Positions 53,614 through 61,543 of a stretch of 64,000 bases of DNA are shown piece by piece. Origin of the DNA: a virus. The stretch covers positions 62,001 through 126,000 of IMG/VR virus record IMGVR_UViG_3300020165_000007; one strand, 5' to 3'. The notes under the pieces were generated by a model. It was not told where the DNA came from and did not search any database. It was given only the letters and a program-made list of their open reading frames with translations. Position numbers and translations under genes: made by a program. Every line of letters starts with the position of its first letter. Positions within the stretch are counted from its first letter, which is position 1.

Positions 53614-53653
53614 TGCCAATTACTAAAAAAGTGTAATTTTAATAACTAATAGC

Positions 53654-53684
53654 AAAAAAAAATCGGGATTTTAGTCCCGATTTT
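53654..53684 (-). terminator. Intrinsic terminator after the protease/DUF4494-like genes
   Basis: Stem AAAATCGGGA / TCCCGATTTT (53659-53668 and 53675-53684) with loop TTTTAG. On the minus strand it is followed by a run of T bases, so it ends transcripts coming from 53713-54665 before the scaffold promoter. Confidence 0.88.
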
Positions 53685-53712
53685 AATTTTTAAAATATTA
53701 TGTTAAAGTATA

Positions 53713-53922
53713 TTATTCGTATACCTCATCAATTTTACTCTCTACACACGCTGTAATTCTCCAGTCATAAACAAAATCTTTAAAATGTTTAGTGACCTTA
53801 GCCTCAACATCAGTTACATTATAACCTTTAACTAATTTTTCTTCTCTGATTTTTTTTACCTTACCTGAATTTTCATCAGGAAGGTCATACTGTACTTTAG
53901 CAACAAAATATTTTTCGTCCAT
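53713..53922 (-). CDS. DUF4494-like small protein
   Basis: A 69 aa protein. YFVAKVQYDLPDENSGKVKK, then EEKLVKGYNVTDVEAKVTKH and a late beta strand with CVESKIDEVYE follow the DUF4494 pattern (Y-x-x-K-(V/I)-x-Y, K-x-x-x-E-x-x-L-V-x-A/G, EA-x-x-(I/V)-x-K). The family is mainly known from Bacteroidota genomes and their phages, with unknown function. It sits between protease and terminator. Confidence 0.65.
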   Translation of the reverse strand: MDEKYFVAKVQYDLPDENSGKVKKIREEKLVKGYNVTDVEAKVTKHFKDFVYDWRITACVESKIDEVYE

Positions 53923-53942
53923 TTTTATTTTTTTAATAATGT

Positions 53943-54665
53943 TTAATAACCTAAATAATCGGATAACTTTTTCATTAAGTCAACACTTTTACCTAAACTA
54001 CCATCTATATTCTGTTCAGTAGCTCTATTCTGTGTCTCCTCTTCAATATTTTCTTCATACTTACCTTTATCGTCTTTATTTAAAAATAAATAAGCTCCGG
54101 GTGTTGAAGGTGACGAGACCAAATCAAAACATATTAATTCAAAATCCTCTTGAACTTCATTTCTTTCTCCTTTCTTTACTAGTGAACCTACTCCACGAGA
54201 AGATACTCCCATAGTAACCCCTTGTCTCATTAAGTTGGCCGCTTGGTCTCCGGGACAAGATACGACACCTCTTTCATGAAATCCTGGTGAGGTTAGTAAT
54301 TTAATCTTACCCATAAGAGTGTTACCTTCCCACCACACATCTGTTATAAGATGAGAAACACGGTCTAAATCAATTAAAGACGATTCAGGGTGATTAAGTT
54401 CAGATATTGATAATCCCTTTTCAATTGCCTTTTTATAATTATCGGCTTCACGTCTTAATATTTTTTCAGGATATACTCTACCATTTCTATTTGGTGTATC
54501 AAATTTCTGTAAAGTCGCATAAAACTCAAAGGGTTTAGAGTGTTCTAGTTGTCCGTAAGATTCTTTAATTACTTTAGAGTTCCTACCATCCTTAGGGTTT
54601 ATTGACCCAGCATCCCACTCAACTAAAATACCTTTACCTGTATCGTTTGGTCCTAATATTTTCAT
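53943..54665 (-). CDS. Prohead maturation protease, gp21-like
   Basis: A 240 aa serine protease of the phage prohead type. FEFYATLQKFDTPNRNGRVY is the common N-terminal region. The catalytic His is His92 in ISELNHPESS, and the Ser lies in GVTMGVSSRGVGSL (155/156). It would cleave scaffold, core and capsid proteins at (I/L)-x-E sites, such as the one seen in the capsid protein here. Its place between the core-region genes and the scaffold gene matches T4 gene 21. A late motif lies 11 bases before the start. The Glu/Asn/Gln-rich C-terminal tail is likely removed in maturation. Confidence 0.9.
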   Translation of the reverse strand: MKILGPNDTGKGILVEWDAGSINPKDGRNSKVIKESYGQLEHSKPFEFYATLQKFDTPNRNGRVYPEKILRREADNYKKAIEKGLSISELNHPESSLIDLDRVSHLITDVWWEGNTLMGKIKLLTSPGFHERGVVSCPGDQAANLMRQGVTMGVSSRGVGSLVKKGERNEVQEDFELICFDLVSSPSTPGAYLFLNKDDKGKYEENIEEETQNRATEQNIDGSLGKSVDLMKKLSDYLGY

Positions 54666-54676
54666 ACTTTTTTTAT

Positions 54677-54684
54677 TATAAATA
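54677..54684 (-). promoter_or_regulatory. Late-type promoter motif TATTTATA
   Basis: Exact match on the minus strand 11 bases before the protease ATG at 54665, followed by ATAAAAAAAGT. Confidence 0.7.
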
Positions 54685-54686
54685 TG

Positions 54687-55130
54687 TTAGACCAACTCTT
54701 TTGTCGATTTACTCTTATGTACTTTGAAATAATTTATCCCTTTTATGTTGTCTTTGTATACCGCTCTAAGTATATCTTTTATTTTTTCCCTCAAGATTAA
54801 GGATTTAAAATCTGTAGACTCTTTAACAAATAAGGTTATTTCTAAGTTCATAAAACTTCTTTTACCTTTTTGAATTCCACTACTTCTTAAGTCTAAATCC
54901 ACTATATTAAATTTCTCAAATACTAAAGGGTCACAAATCTCATGTAATGTCTGTTTTATAGTTTTTTCTAAATAACTTGTCGCTCTATCCCAGTTATCAA
55001 ATTCTTTTATGGGTTCTACCCATGTCTGTAATACAATATACAGTGATTTTAAATTTTTTGCATCTACCGTCCCATAATAACATTTTATATCGCTAAATAA
55101 TTTTAGCTGTGATGTTTTTCCTTTTTTCAT
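54687..55130 (-). CDS. Unrecognised 147 aa protein of the head block
   Basis: Alpha/beta composition (LKSLYIVLQTWVEPIKEFDN, then RSFMNLEITLFVKESTDFKS). No family was recognised. In T4 the small core genes 67 and 68 lie between portal and protease, and this gene occupies the same interval, but its sequence is neither strongly acidic nor Gly-rich as core proteins often are. It ends two bases before the late motif of the protease gene. Confidence 0.55.
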   Translation of the reverse strand: MKKGKTSQLKLFSDIKCYYGTVDAKNLKSLYIVLQTWVEPIKEFDNWDRATSYLEKTIKQTLHEICDPLVFEKFNIVDLDLRSSGIQKGKRSFMNLEITLFVKESTDFKSLILREKIKDILRAVYKDNIKGINYFKVHKSKSTKELV

Positions 55131-55204
55131 ATTTTAGCATAACTTTAAAAGTTTATTTATTTAAATAAAATATAGTTTAATAATGGTAATATGTCAAAAA
55201 CATA

Positions 55205-55212
55205 TATTTATA
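55205..55212 (+). promoter_or_regulatory. Late-type promoter motif TATTTATA before bS21
   Basis: Exact match on the plus strand, 17 bases before the ATG at 55230. A small inverted repeat (ATATGT / ACATAT, arms 55189-55194 and 55200-55205) abuts it and might be an operator. There is no Shine-Dalgarno site. Confidence 0.65.
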
Positions 55213-55229
55213 TTACATAAAACCGTATA

Positions 55230-55415
55230 ATGTTAATAATAGAGGTAAAAAATAAGAATATTGAATCAGCTTTGAAGAACTATAAATATAAAGTTTATAG
55301 AACTAAGCAGATGCAGAAAATCAATGAAAATAAAGAGTATACGAAACCTTCGGTTGAAAGAAGGGAGGAGCGCAAAAAAGCTATCTACGTAAATAAAAAA
55401 AGAAACGACCTTTAA
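55230..55415 (+). CDS. rpsU: Ribosomal protein bS21, phage-encoded
   Basis: A 61 aa protein with the bS21 layout: MLIIEVKNKNIESALKNYKY (strand, then A-L-(K/R)-x-(Y/F)-K), a central basic helix, then YTKPSVERREERKKAIY, which matches the (F/Y)-x-K-P-S-x-x-(R/K)-R-x-x-x-x-x-A motif of Bacteroidota bS21. bS21 binds the small subunit near the 3' end of 16S rRNA and affects start selection. In Bacteroidota it helps hide the anti-Shine-Dalgarno sequence. It is the only plus-strand gene inside the minus-strand head block and has a late-type motif. Replacement of host bS21 late in infection is inferred. Confidence 0.85.
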   Translation: MLIIEVKNKNIESALKNYKYKVYRTKQMQKINENKEYTKPSVERREERKKAIYVNKKRNDL

Positions 55416-55513
55416 CTGTTAGAGTACCACTGGTCGAAAATATCCAAATTCTTTCTTATCTCAGCGTCACTAACAGTAGTATTGGACCATTTAAGATATT
55501 TTCTGTCTGACAT
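55412..55513 (-). CDS. Small ORF, 33 aa, downstream of the membrane protein
   Basis: ATG at 55513-55511 overlaps the stop of the holin-like gene (TAATG) and opens MSDRKYLKWSNTTVSDAEIR..., ending at TAA 55414-55412, which overlaps the end of the convergent bS21 gene. The coupling and full use of the gap suggest a real peptide. No family was recognised. Confidence 0.4.
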   Translation of the reverse strand: MSDRKYLKWSNTTVSDAEIRKNLDIFDQWYSNS

Positions 55514-55743
55514 TATTCTTCGACCCCTCTACTCCTTGAAAATTTTTCAAGTGTGGTGAATCCTAGTCCGGCTCCAACAATATACATCATACCATCCCAA
55601 ACATATTTTTGTAGAGGTATTTCCATAAAGATGTTGGATATAAATGCAACACACATCATGAAAAATGCTATTATAGTAACAAATCTTTTTGATGATTTTT
55701 GACCATCGACGTCACCTAATAATGATGTGAAAAATTTTCTCAT
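55513..55743 (-). CDS. Small membrane protein, holin-like
   Basis: A 76 aa protein with two hydrophobic segments, RFVTIIAFFMMCVAFISNIF and WDGMMYIVGAGLGFTTLEKF, and a charged C-terminus. Size and topology fit class II-type holins and other small phage membrane proteins. It lies in the head block, not beside a lysin, and no endolysin is seen in this window, so the holin call is tentative. The start overlaps the upstream gene by four bases. Confidence 0.5.
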   Translation of the reverse strand: MRKFFTSLLGDVDGQKSSKRFVTIIAFFMMCVAFISNIFMEIPLQKYVWDGMMYIVGAGLGFTTLEKFSRSRGVEE

Positions 55744-56480
55744 GAAATAAGTCCACTTTCTAATTGTCTTAATTTATATAAAGACGTTAAACTATTTTCC
55801 GACTCATTAATTTTATTAATAGTCTTTTGTAATTTTTCTTTTAATTCGGTATCGGTAGATTCGTTTAGATTATTGTTTAACTTTTCTATTACTGAGTCTT
55901 TTGTGTTGGATATTTCCTCTTTTAATGATTTACCGTCTAAAGAAATAAAATACTTTAACTCATTCTTATCCGACTCATTTAATGTGACATACTCATCATT
56001 AAATGTTTTAGTTGCAACTTTTAACATAGTTGATAGAGGTAGATTAACTGATGTACTTTCTTTAACTACTATTGTTTTTAATAAATTGTTTTTAATCTTT
56101 AATTTAGACTCTAAAAGAGACTCTAAGTTCTTCACAACGTTTTTAGTGTAGATTTGATAATCAATATCGGCATATCTATTATCCACATTTTCTTTTAGTA
56201 ACCCGTCAATCCATTCACCTAAAGAGTTAATTTTAGTTTGATTATTATTAATTAAATCTCTTAATTGTTCAAATGATTCTGATATGTAATCATCAACTAT
56301 ACTTTCATTTAATCCCTTTTGTGACGATAACTCATCGTATATATAATAAGCCTCAGAAATAGATTTATCACCTATAACGTAATGTTTAAATTCTTTTAAA
56401 CCTTTTTTAAAAATATCTTTTTTGTAATTTTTTTCAAAAAAAGTTTCGATTTTAGTTTTTATTACTCCAAATGAATTCAT
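55740..56480 (-). CDS. Head-block helical protein, possible core protein
   Basis: A 246 aa, almost wholly helical and highly charged protein (LNESIVDDYISESFEQLRDL, then SVIEKLNNNLNESTDTELKE and KLQKTINKINESENSLTSLY). No family was recognised. It takes the place of T4 genes 67/68 directly after the portal gene, so a prohead core role is plausible. A late motif lies 12 bases upstream. Confidence 0.55.
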   Translation of the reverse strand: MNSFGVIKTKIETFFEKNYKKDIFKKGLKEFKHYVIGDKSISEAYYIYDELSSQKGLNESIVDDYISESFEQLRDLINNNQTKINSLGEWIDGLLKENVDNRYADIDYQIYTKNVVKNLESLLESKLKIKNNLLKTIVVKESTSVNLPLSTMLKVATKTFNDEYVTLNESDKNELKYFISLDGKSLKEEISNTKDSVIEKLNNNLNESTDTELKEKLQKTINKINESENSLTSLYKLRQLESGLIS

Positions 56481-56492
56481 GGTATTTTATTT

Positions 56493-56500
56493 TATAAATA
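56493..56500 (-). promoter_or_regulatory. Late-type promoter motif TATTTATA
   Basis: Exact match on the minus strand 12 bases before the ATG at 56480. It fills the gap right after the portal stop (56501). Confidence 0.7.
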
Positions 56501-58402
56501 TCAATCATTTAGTAATTCGTTCAATTTATCTTCAATTTCACCTAACGACTGTCTTCCTTTAGATAAGTCTAATATAGTTTTTCCATTAATAAAATCATCT
56601 TCTAATAATATATCTAAATCTTTATTACTAATAAATCTTTCAGGTGTTAAATCTCCCCCACCTTCGTCACCACCTGCGTCACCACCTGCGTCACCACCTA
56701 AATCACCACCTAAATCACCACCTAAATCACCACCTAAATCACCTCCTAAATCACCTCCTAAATCACCTCCTAAATCACCAGTCGACATTCCTCCCATATC
56801 ACCTACTTCGGAGTCTGTTGTTTCGTCACCCATAGCATCACCACCTTCACCAGGTTTATTACCGTATAACTTATCTATATTAGCAAATATACCCGTTTTA
56901 CTTATTACTTCAGATGTCTTTTCTAATTCAGCGGCAACTGCTTTTTCCATTCTTTGTTGTTGAATATCCAACTTAATTTCATCATCACTAAATCCGAGAA
57001 TGTGTTTCTTAGCCCAAGATGATGAAACAGGTAGAATACCATTACCTGGGTCACTAACAGCATCCCTATAAAGTTGTATTTTCTGTGTCCATTGTTCCAT
57101 TTTTAATAATTCTGCTTGTGCAGATGGATTAGTTAACCCTAAAGTAAAGTTACCTAATTCGTCTTCAAAACCTAAAAGGTATAAATGAACTATAGCTATT
57201 TTATTAAGTTCTTGAACCATAGATTTTTGTATTCTATTTATAGTTCTAGCGAACCTAATATCTTGTAAAGATAGACTTTTACCGTCTCCAACAACCTCTT
57301 CAAAACCTAAGAAAGCTTTAGGTACCCTCAAAGAAGTTAATAACTTTTTTTGTATGTACTCAATATCCGCAATTTCAGATAGGTTCTGAGCCCCTGGTAA
57401 TGTATCTATAGGGTTAGGAGCATTAGGGTCCCTAACAGGAATAAAGTAATCTTGGTCAACAGCCATTTGATTATATCTTAAGTCCACATTTCCATTGTTG
57501 GAGTCAACTACTTGGTCTCTTTTGAACTTATTAGCGACTCGTTGTACATAAGGTTCAACATCCTTATCATCCATGTTACCTACAAATATTTTAAATACCC
57601 TTCTTTCTGGTGCTCTAGAAGTCCTATAGATTAACATAGCATCTTCTGATAAGATTAATTGTTTCCATATACGTCTACCTTTTTCTAACATAGATGTACC
57701 GTATGGTAGTTTTCTATCATCACCTAATAATCTAAAGTGAGCGACTTCCCAAGTATTGAAAGTTATATCTTTATTCTGCCACAAAAATTTTAATGAATCA
57801 TTTTCACTTTCCGTTGAGTTTCTTTCAGGTTTAATTTTCATACCTCTCTCCTGTCTAGTAATCTCAATATTAGGTAACTGTTGAGCCCCCATAATACCTT
57901 TTTCAGGGTCTAATTTTAAATACACAAAATTATCACCGTACTTACATGTATTACGTGTCCACATAGGTAAGTTAGTATTAATATCTAATCTATTATTAAA
58001 TAAATCCGCTAAAACTGATTTTATTCTTTTACTTTCAGAGTAAATTTGTAATATATATCCGTCTTCATCGGGTGTAGTAGACTCTTCAGAATAAATGTCT
58101 AAAGCTGCTGAAATTTCAGGAGTATACTCCATACTCTCATAGTCGTAAAAAGATGCTAAACGTGTGGGTTCATAATAAACCGCTTGGGTATATAAATTGT
58201 TTTCGATTTTTTGCCATTGCTGACCTAAATATAGTGTTTGTTGAGCTTGTAATTTCTCTCTTTCATATTCTTTTTTGTCGGTAGTTTTTAATATTTGTTT
58301 TTTATCAAAATTATAAACCGGGGCTTGTTGGTCTAAGGTAGAATCAGGTCCAAATACCTTAGTCAACCTTTGCCATATAGTAAAATTGTTATTATCAGCC
58401 AT
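56501..58402 (-). CDS. Portal protein, gp20-like
   Basis: A 633 aa protein. YYEPTRLASFYDYESMEYTP followed by EISAALDIYSEESTTPDEDG is the T4-type portal signature. NTCKYGDNFVYLKLDPEKGI, YGTSMLEKGRRIWKQLILSE and RAPERRVFKIFVGNMDD follow, with LRVPKAFLGFEEVVGDGKSL and RFARTINRIQKSMVQELN in the clip/stem region. The C-terminal extension carries a Gly/Asp/Leu array (DLGG repeated about seven times) that is not part of T4 gp20 and is probably flexible. It forms the dodecameric ring for DNA packaging, next to the terminase gene as in T4-like phages. Confidence 0.93.
   Translation of the reverse strand: MADNNNFTIWQRLTKVFGPDSTLDQQAPVYNFDKKQILKTTDKKEYEREKLQAQQTLYLGQQWQKIENNLYTQAVYYEPTRLASFYDYESMEYTPEISAALDIYSEESTTPDEDGYILQIYSESKRIKSVLADLFNNRLDINTNLPMWTRNTCKYGDNFVYLKLDPEKGIMGAQQLPNIEITRQERGMKIKPERNSTESENDSLKFLWQNKDITFNTWEVAHFRLLGDDRKLPYGTSMLEKGRRIWKQLILSEDAMLIYRTSRAPERRVFKIFVGNMDDKDVEPYVQRVANKFKRDQVVDSNNGNVDLRYNQMAVDQDYFIPVRDPNAPNPIDTLPGAQNLSEIADIEYIQKKLLTSLRVPKAFLGFEEVVGDGKSLSLQDIRFARTINRIQKSMVQELNKIAIVHLYLLGFEDELGNFTLGLTNPSAQAELLKMEQWTQKIQLYRDAVSDPGNGILPVSSSWAKKHILGFSDDEIKLDIQQQRMEKAVAAELEKTSEVISKTGIFANIDKLYGNKPGEGGDAMGDETTDSEVGDMGGMSTGDLGGDLGGDLGGDLGGDLGGDLGGDLGGDAGGDAGGDEGGGDLTPERFISNKDLDILLEDDFINGKTILDLSKGRQSLGEIEDKLNELLND
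56664..56779 (-). repeat. 12 bp repeat array encoding DLGG/DAGG in the portal tail
   Basis: About ten 12 bp units with small variations encode the acidic glycine-rich C-terminal linker of the portal protein. Confidence 0.85.
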
Positions 58403-58411
58403 CTTTTTTTA

Positions 58412-58419
58412 AATAAATA
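58412..58419 (-). promoter_or_regulatory. Late-type motif variant TATTTATT
   Basis: On the minus strand TATTTATT lies 9 bases before the portal ATG at 58402. One base differs from the common octamer. Confidence 0.45.
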
Positions 58420-58445
58420 TAAACTTTACTTAATTTAATTAAAGG

Positions 58446-60227
58446 TTATCTACGATTACCTCCAAATAACCAACCGTAATCCTCATAATCTTTTTTAGTG
58501 TAACCATCAATTCGTCTATGGTGATTGTATTGATTAGCGGGCATTACAGGTAAACCTGGATTAAACTCTTTAGATGAATTTTTTACCGGAGTTTCATTAA
58601 CTAACCAACTTTCCATCATAGCCTTTGTTTGGTCGGTCACCTTTTCAAGTTTCGTGAAAGAATTTTCACCTACATATATTGCCATTGCCATGGCCATGAT
58701 AAGGTCGTCGTGTTGACCCTTAATATGGTCAGGCCTTCCATTTACATAGACAAAAGTATTTAGCTCGTTCATAAGACGTGTCGAACGAACAATAAAGTTA
58801 TGTCTTAAAGCCTCCTCAAAAGAAGCCACAATTTGAACTCTTTTTGAGTTAAAGTTTAATCCCGGTATTTTCTCTATAGTTGATGGGTTGTACTTCCACT
58901 TATCAGCAACATTAGTACCTTCAACATATAAATCTTTATAGTTCATTTCTTGCAATTTTCTTGCGGTAGAAACCCCCATACCTCCAGTGATATCAATAAC
59001 GACAAAGGCAGAATACATTGTCGCCCACTTAAATGCGACTTCAGCAGCGACATCAGGAGGTATTTTACCTAAATACTCTAAAACTTGTTCTCTCTCATCA
59101 AAATCTATAATACAAAAGGTTGTAAAGTCTTCACTATCACCACGAGATACATCAATACCCATAATATATTTGTGACCGACAACAGGTTCTTTCCACTGCC
59201 ATAACGCACCACCCATAAATTTATTTTCTGGTTCCACAATAAAATTCTCCTTTATTTTTTCCACAGTATCACTAGGTATTACATTATCACCTGAACCCAA
59301 GAAATTACACTCTAATTCCTGAGCAATTTTACGTCTATCAAACTTAAGCTTTTTAGCCATACCTTCGAACCACGTAGAGTATGGCTTATATCCCTCAAGA
59401 AACTTAGATTTAATCTCTTCAAAATTTCTTTCCATAGGTGATATGTGACCATACTCTATAATAATCTCGTCATCATTGTAATCCTCCCTATTTAACATAT
59501 AATGAACAATATCATTACATTTAATAAGTTTTAAATCTTTAGCGTACCGAGGGTCACGGTACCAAAACATTTCAGTAATTTTAAAGTCATTCATACCCCT
59601 TAAACACTGGTCGTAAATAGAGTAATATATTGGGTCAAATCCATTAGGGGTAGATATTACAATTACTTTACCTCCTGTAGATAGGGACGCCATACACGCA
59701 GACCAAAAGTCATTATCGGCTTCAATAAATGCCGCTTCGTCAAACACAAGAATGGTAGGGGTATATCCACGAAGTGCGTCTTTCGATGTTGCAACTGACT
59801 TTACTTCACACCCATTAGTTAATTTATAATGTCTTTGAGAGTTCTTTTCAATGGAGAAATCTACCCCAAACCATGAGGGCCATTGGTCCATGAAAGCTCT
59901 GATTTTACTTGCCATCTCAACAGATGTATCAAGTTTATTGGCTATGATAAGGATTTTTTCTGGTTTAGTTTTAGAAGCTGTAACTAATTTTTTAGATATC
60001 CATGCAGATGTTACAGTAGACACTCCAGCTTGTCTATATTTAAGGGCTATGTTTTCTTCAAAAGTATCATAATCATTTATTAGATATTCTTGGTCGGGAA
60101 ATAATTTTAAAGGAACATATTTAGACTGAGTATTATCATAAGTCTGTAGATATGTTTTTAACGCATACGAGGTGTCTTTTACACACCTCGCATACTCCAA
60201 TAATACCTTTTCTTTTGTTAACGCCAT
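58446..60227 (-). CDS. Terminase large subunit, gp17-like
   Basis: A 593 aa packaging motor. The ATPase part has a Walker A-type loop NIALKYRQAGVSTVTSAWI (residues 59-77), Walker B PTILVFDEAAFIEAD near 165 and a coupling segment VIVISTPNGFDPIYYSIYD. The nuclease part has YIMGIDVSRGDSEDFTTFCI near 356, FVVIDITGGMGVST and GQHDDLIMAMAMAIYVG near 503, giving the usual acidic triad. No intein or intron is visible. It lies upstream of the portal gene on the same strand. The small subunit was not found. Confidence 0.95.
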   Translation of the reverse strand: MALTKEKVLLEYARCVKDTSYALKTYLQTYDNTQSKYVPLKLFPDQEYLINDYDTFEENIALKYRQAGVSTVTSAWISKKLVTASKTKPEKILIIANKLDTSVEMASKIRAFMDQWPSWFGVDFSIEKNSQRHYKLTNGCEVKSVATSKDALRGYTPTILVFDEAAFIEADNDFWSACMASLSTGGKVIVISTPNGFDPIYYSIYDQCLRGMNDFKITEMFWYRDPRYAKDLKLIKCNDIVHYMLNREDYNDDEIIIEYGHISPMERNFEEIKSKFLEGYKPYSTWFEGMAKKLKFDRRKIAQELECNFLGSGDNVIPSDTVEKIKENFIVEPENKFMGGALWQWKEPVVGHKYIMGIDVSRGDSEDFTTFCIIDFDEREQVLEYLGKIPPDVAAEVAFKWATMYSAFVVIDITGGMGVSTARKLQEMNYKDLYVEGTNVADKWKYNPSTIEKIPGLNFNSKRVQIVASFEEALRHNFIVRSTRLMNELNTFVYVNGRPDHIKGQHDDLIMAMAMAIYVGENSFTKLEKVTDQTKAMMESWLVNETPVKNSSKEFNPGLPVMPANQYNHHRRIDGYTKKDYEDYGWLFGGNRR

Positions 60228-60247
60228 ATAGACATTTTAAATAACTT

Positions 60248-61543
60248 TTATGTTAAGGAAATACCTAGGTCACCCAATAGGTCAGAAAGTCCATCATCGC
60301 TGTCATCATCATCATCAGTATACTGTGACATTGCGTCTTCATATTCATACCCCTTAAGTTCTTCAATAATTTCATTAACCATTTTTGAAACAATTTGTTT
60401 TCCTTCGTCTGAACCTGAAATAATTAAACGAGCTACTTCAAAAAACTCGTCTGTAGATAATGCGGAAAAACGAGAAAATAAATAATTTTGTATTTCTCTC
60501 ATATCATCTTCATATATTTTATCAGGATACGAAGATTTAAATTTGTCCCAAATAACTGGACCTAATCTTAAATCCCATATTTCATATGGGAGTGTATCTG
60601 TTTGACCCATAACCATATCAGCGGCCTTAGGGTCGTCTGGTAACCCTGACGTACCTAATACCTCATAAACCCCTTTAATTAGTTCATGAACTAAAACAGG
60701 AAAGAATAGACCTTTAGCCTTAATAGTAGGTGGGTCTGTCGTATCATCAACTTCTTCAGAACCCTGTACTCCCTCACCACTTTCGGCTGCGGACATAATC
60801 ATTTGGTCTGGCATTATCCAATAAAGTAAATCGTTAATAGACATTAGGACCCCATAAAGATTTAATAGTCTAGGGTTAATATTATTTAATTGTTCCTCAA
60901 CAAGATGGAACATGTAATGACCTTTTTTTGAGGCTCCCTGTATTAATGAATTAATAAACCTTCTTTTAGATTTCTCTAAATCAAATTTTTCAAAAGCCAC
61001 CATAAAGTTTTCTAAATCGTCTTCCGCCTCATCTGAACTAACTCCAAATTGTTGCTGAACTTCCTCATCATCAATCTCTTCTGGTTCAGAAATCATATTA
61101 GACGTATCTATTTGACCTGGCATTGATTGTAACTCTACGTCATATTGAAATGCATCATCAGGTAGTGATAATTCTTGTTTAACTAAGTCTACTGCTAATT
61201 GTTCTAAATAACCCTCATTATTTGATTCTATAGATTTCACTTCCTGTACTGCCTGCATTAACATCATTTGTAATTGCATAAATGCATTTTGTCCTGACAC
61301 TTCTTCCATACCAGTGTAGTTTTTTACTCTATCAACCACTTCTTTAAATCTCGTAGAAGCTATTAATTCAGCAAAAGAATTATCAAACTCATCGTTCTCT
61401 TTACCTGGTAGGGCGGGATTATCAGAAATAGGGGTTTCACCACTAGAGATTTTCCTCTCGATTTCTCTATCCATTCTTTCAGGACCATCGTATTCGATTT
61501 GTTCTTTTACGGCCTTTCGTATTTTGTTAGTTAAATCACTCAT
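60248..61543 (-). CDS. Unrecognised acidic helical protein upstream of terminase
   Basis: A 431 aa protein with acidic ends (the last 30 residues include DDDDDSDDGLSDLLGDL) and a helical core (NAFMQLQMMLMQAVQEVKSI, then LNLYGVLMSINDLLYWIMPD). FFPVLVHELIKGVYEVLG is the most conserved-looking part. No family was recognised. Conserved linkage to terminase and portal suggests a head or packaging role. It overlaps the upstream gene by 8 bases. Confidence 0.6.
   Translation of the reverse strand: MSDLTNKIRKAVKEQIEYDGPERMDREIERKISSGETPISDNPALPGKENDEFDNSFAELIASTRFKEVVDRVKNYTGMEEVSGQNAFMQLQMMLMQAVQEVKSIESNNEGYLEQLAVDLVKQELSLPDDAFQYDVELQSMPGQIDTSNMISEPEEIDDEEVQQQFGVSSDEAEDDLENFMVAFEKFDLEKSKRRFINSLIQGASKKGHYMFHLVEEQLNNINPRLLNLYGVLMSINDLLYWIMPDQMIMSAAESGEGVQGSEEVDDTTDPPTIKAKGLFFPVLVHELIKGVYEVLGTSGLPDDPKAADMVMGQTDTLPYEIWDLRLGPVIWDKFKSSYPDKIYEDDMREIQNYLFSRFSALSTDEFFEVARLIISGSDEGKQIVSKMVNEIIEELKGYEYEDAMSQYTDDDDDSDDGLSDLLGDLGISLT

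Noticed and set aside
53569-53619. Longer N-terminus for the scaffold protein
   Set aside because: The extension overlaps the exact late motif at 53606-53613 and is unlike a scaffold start. MADKKTLVEEAL at 53568 is preferred.
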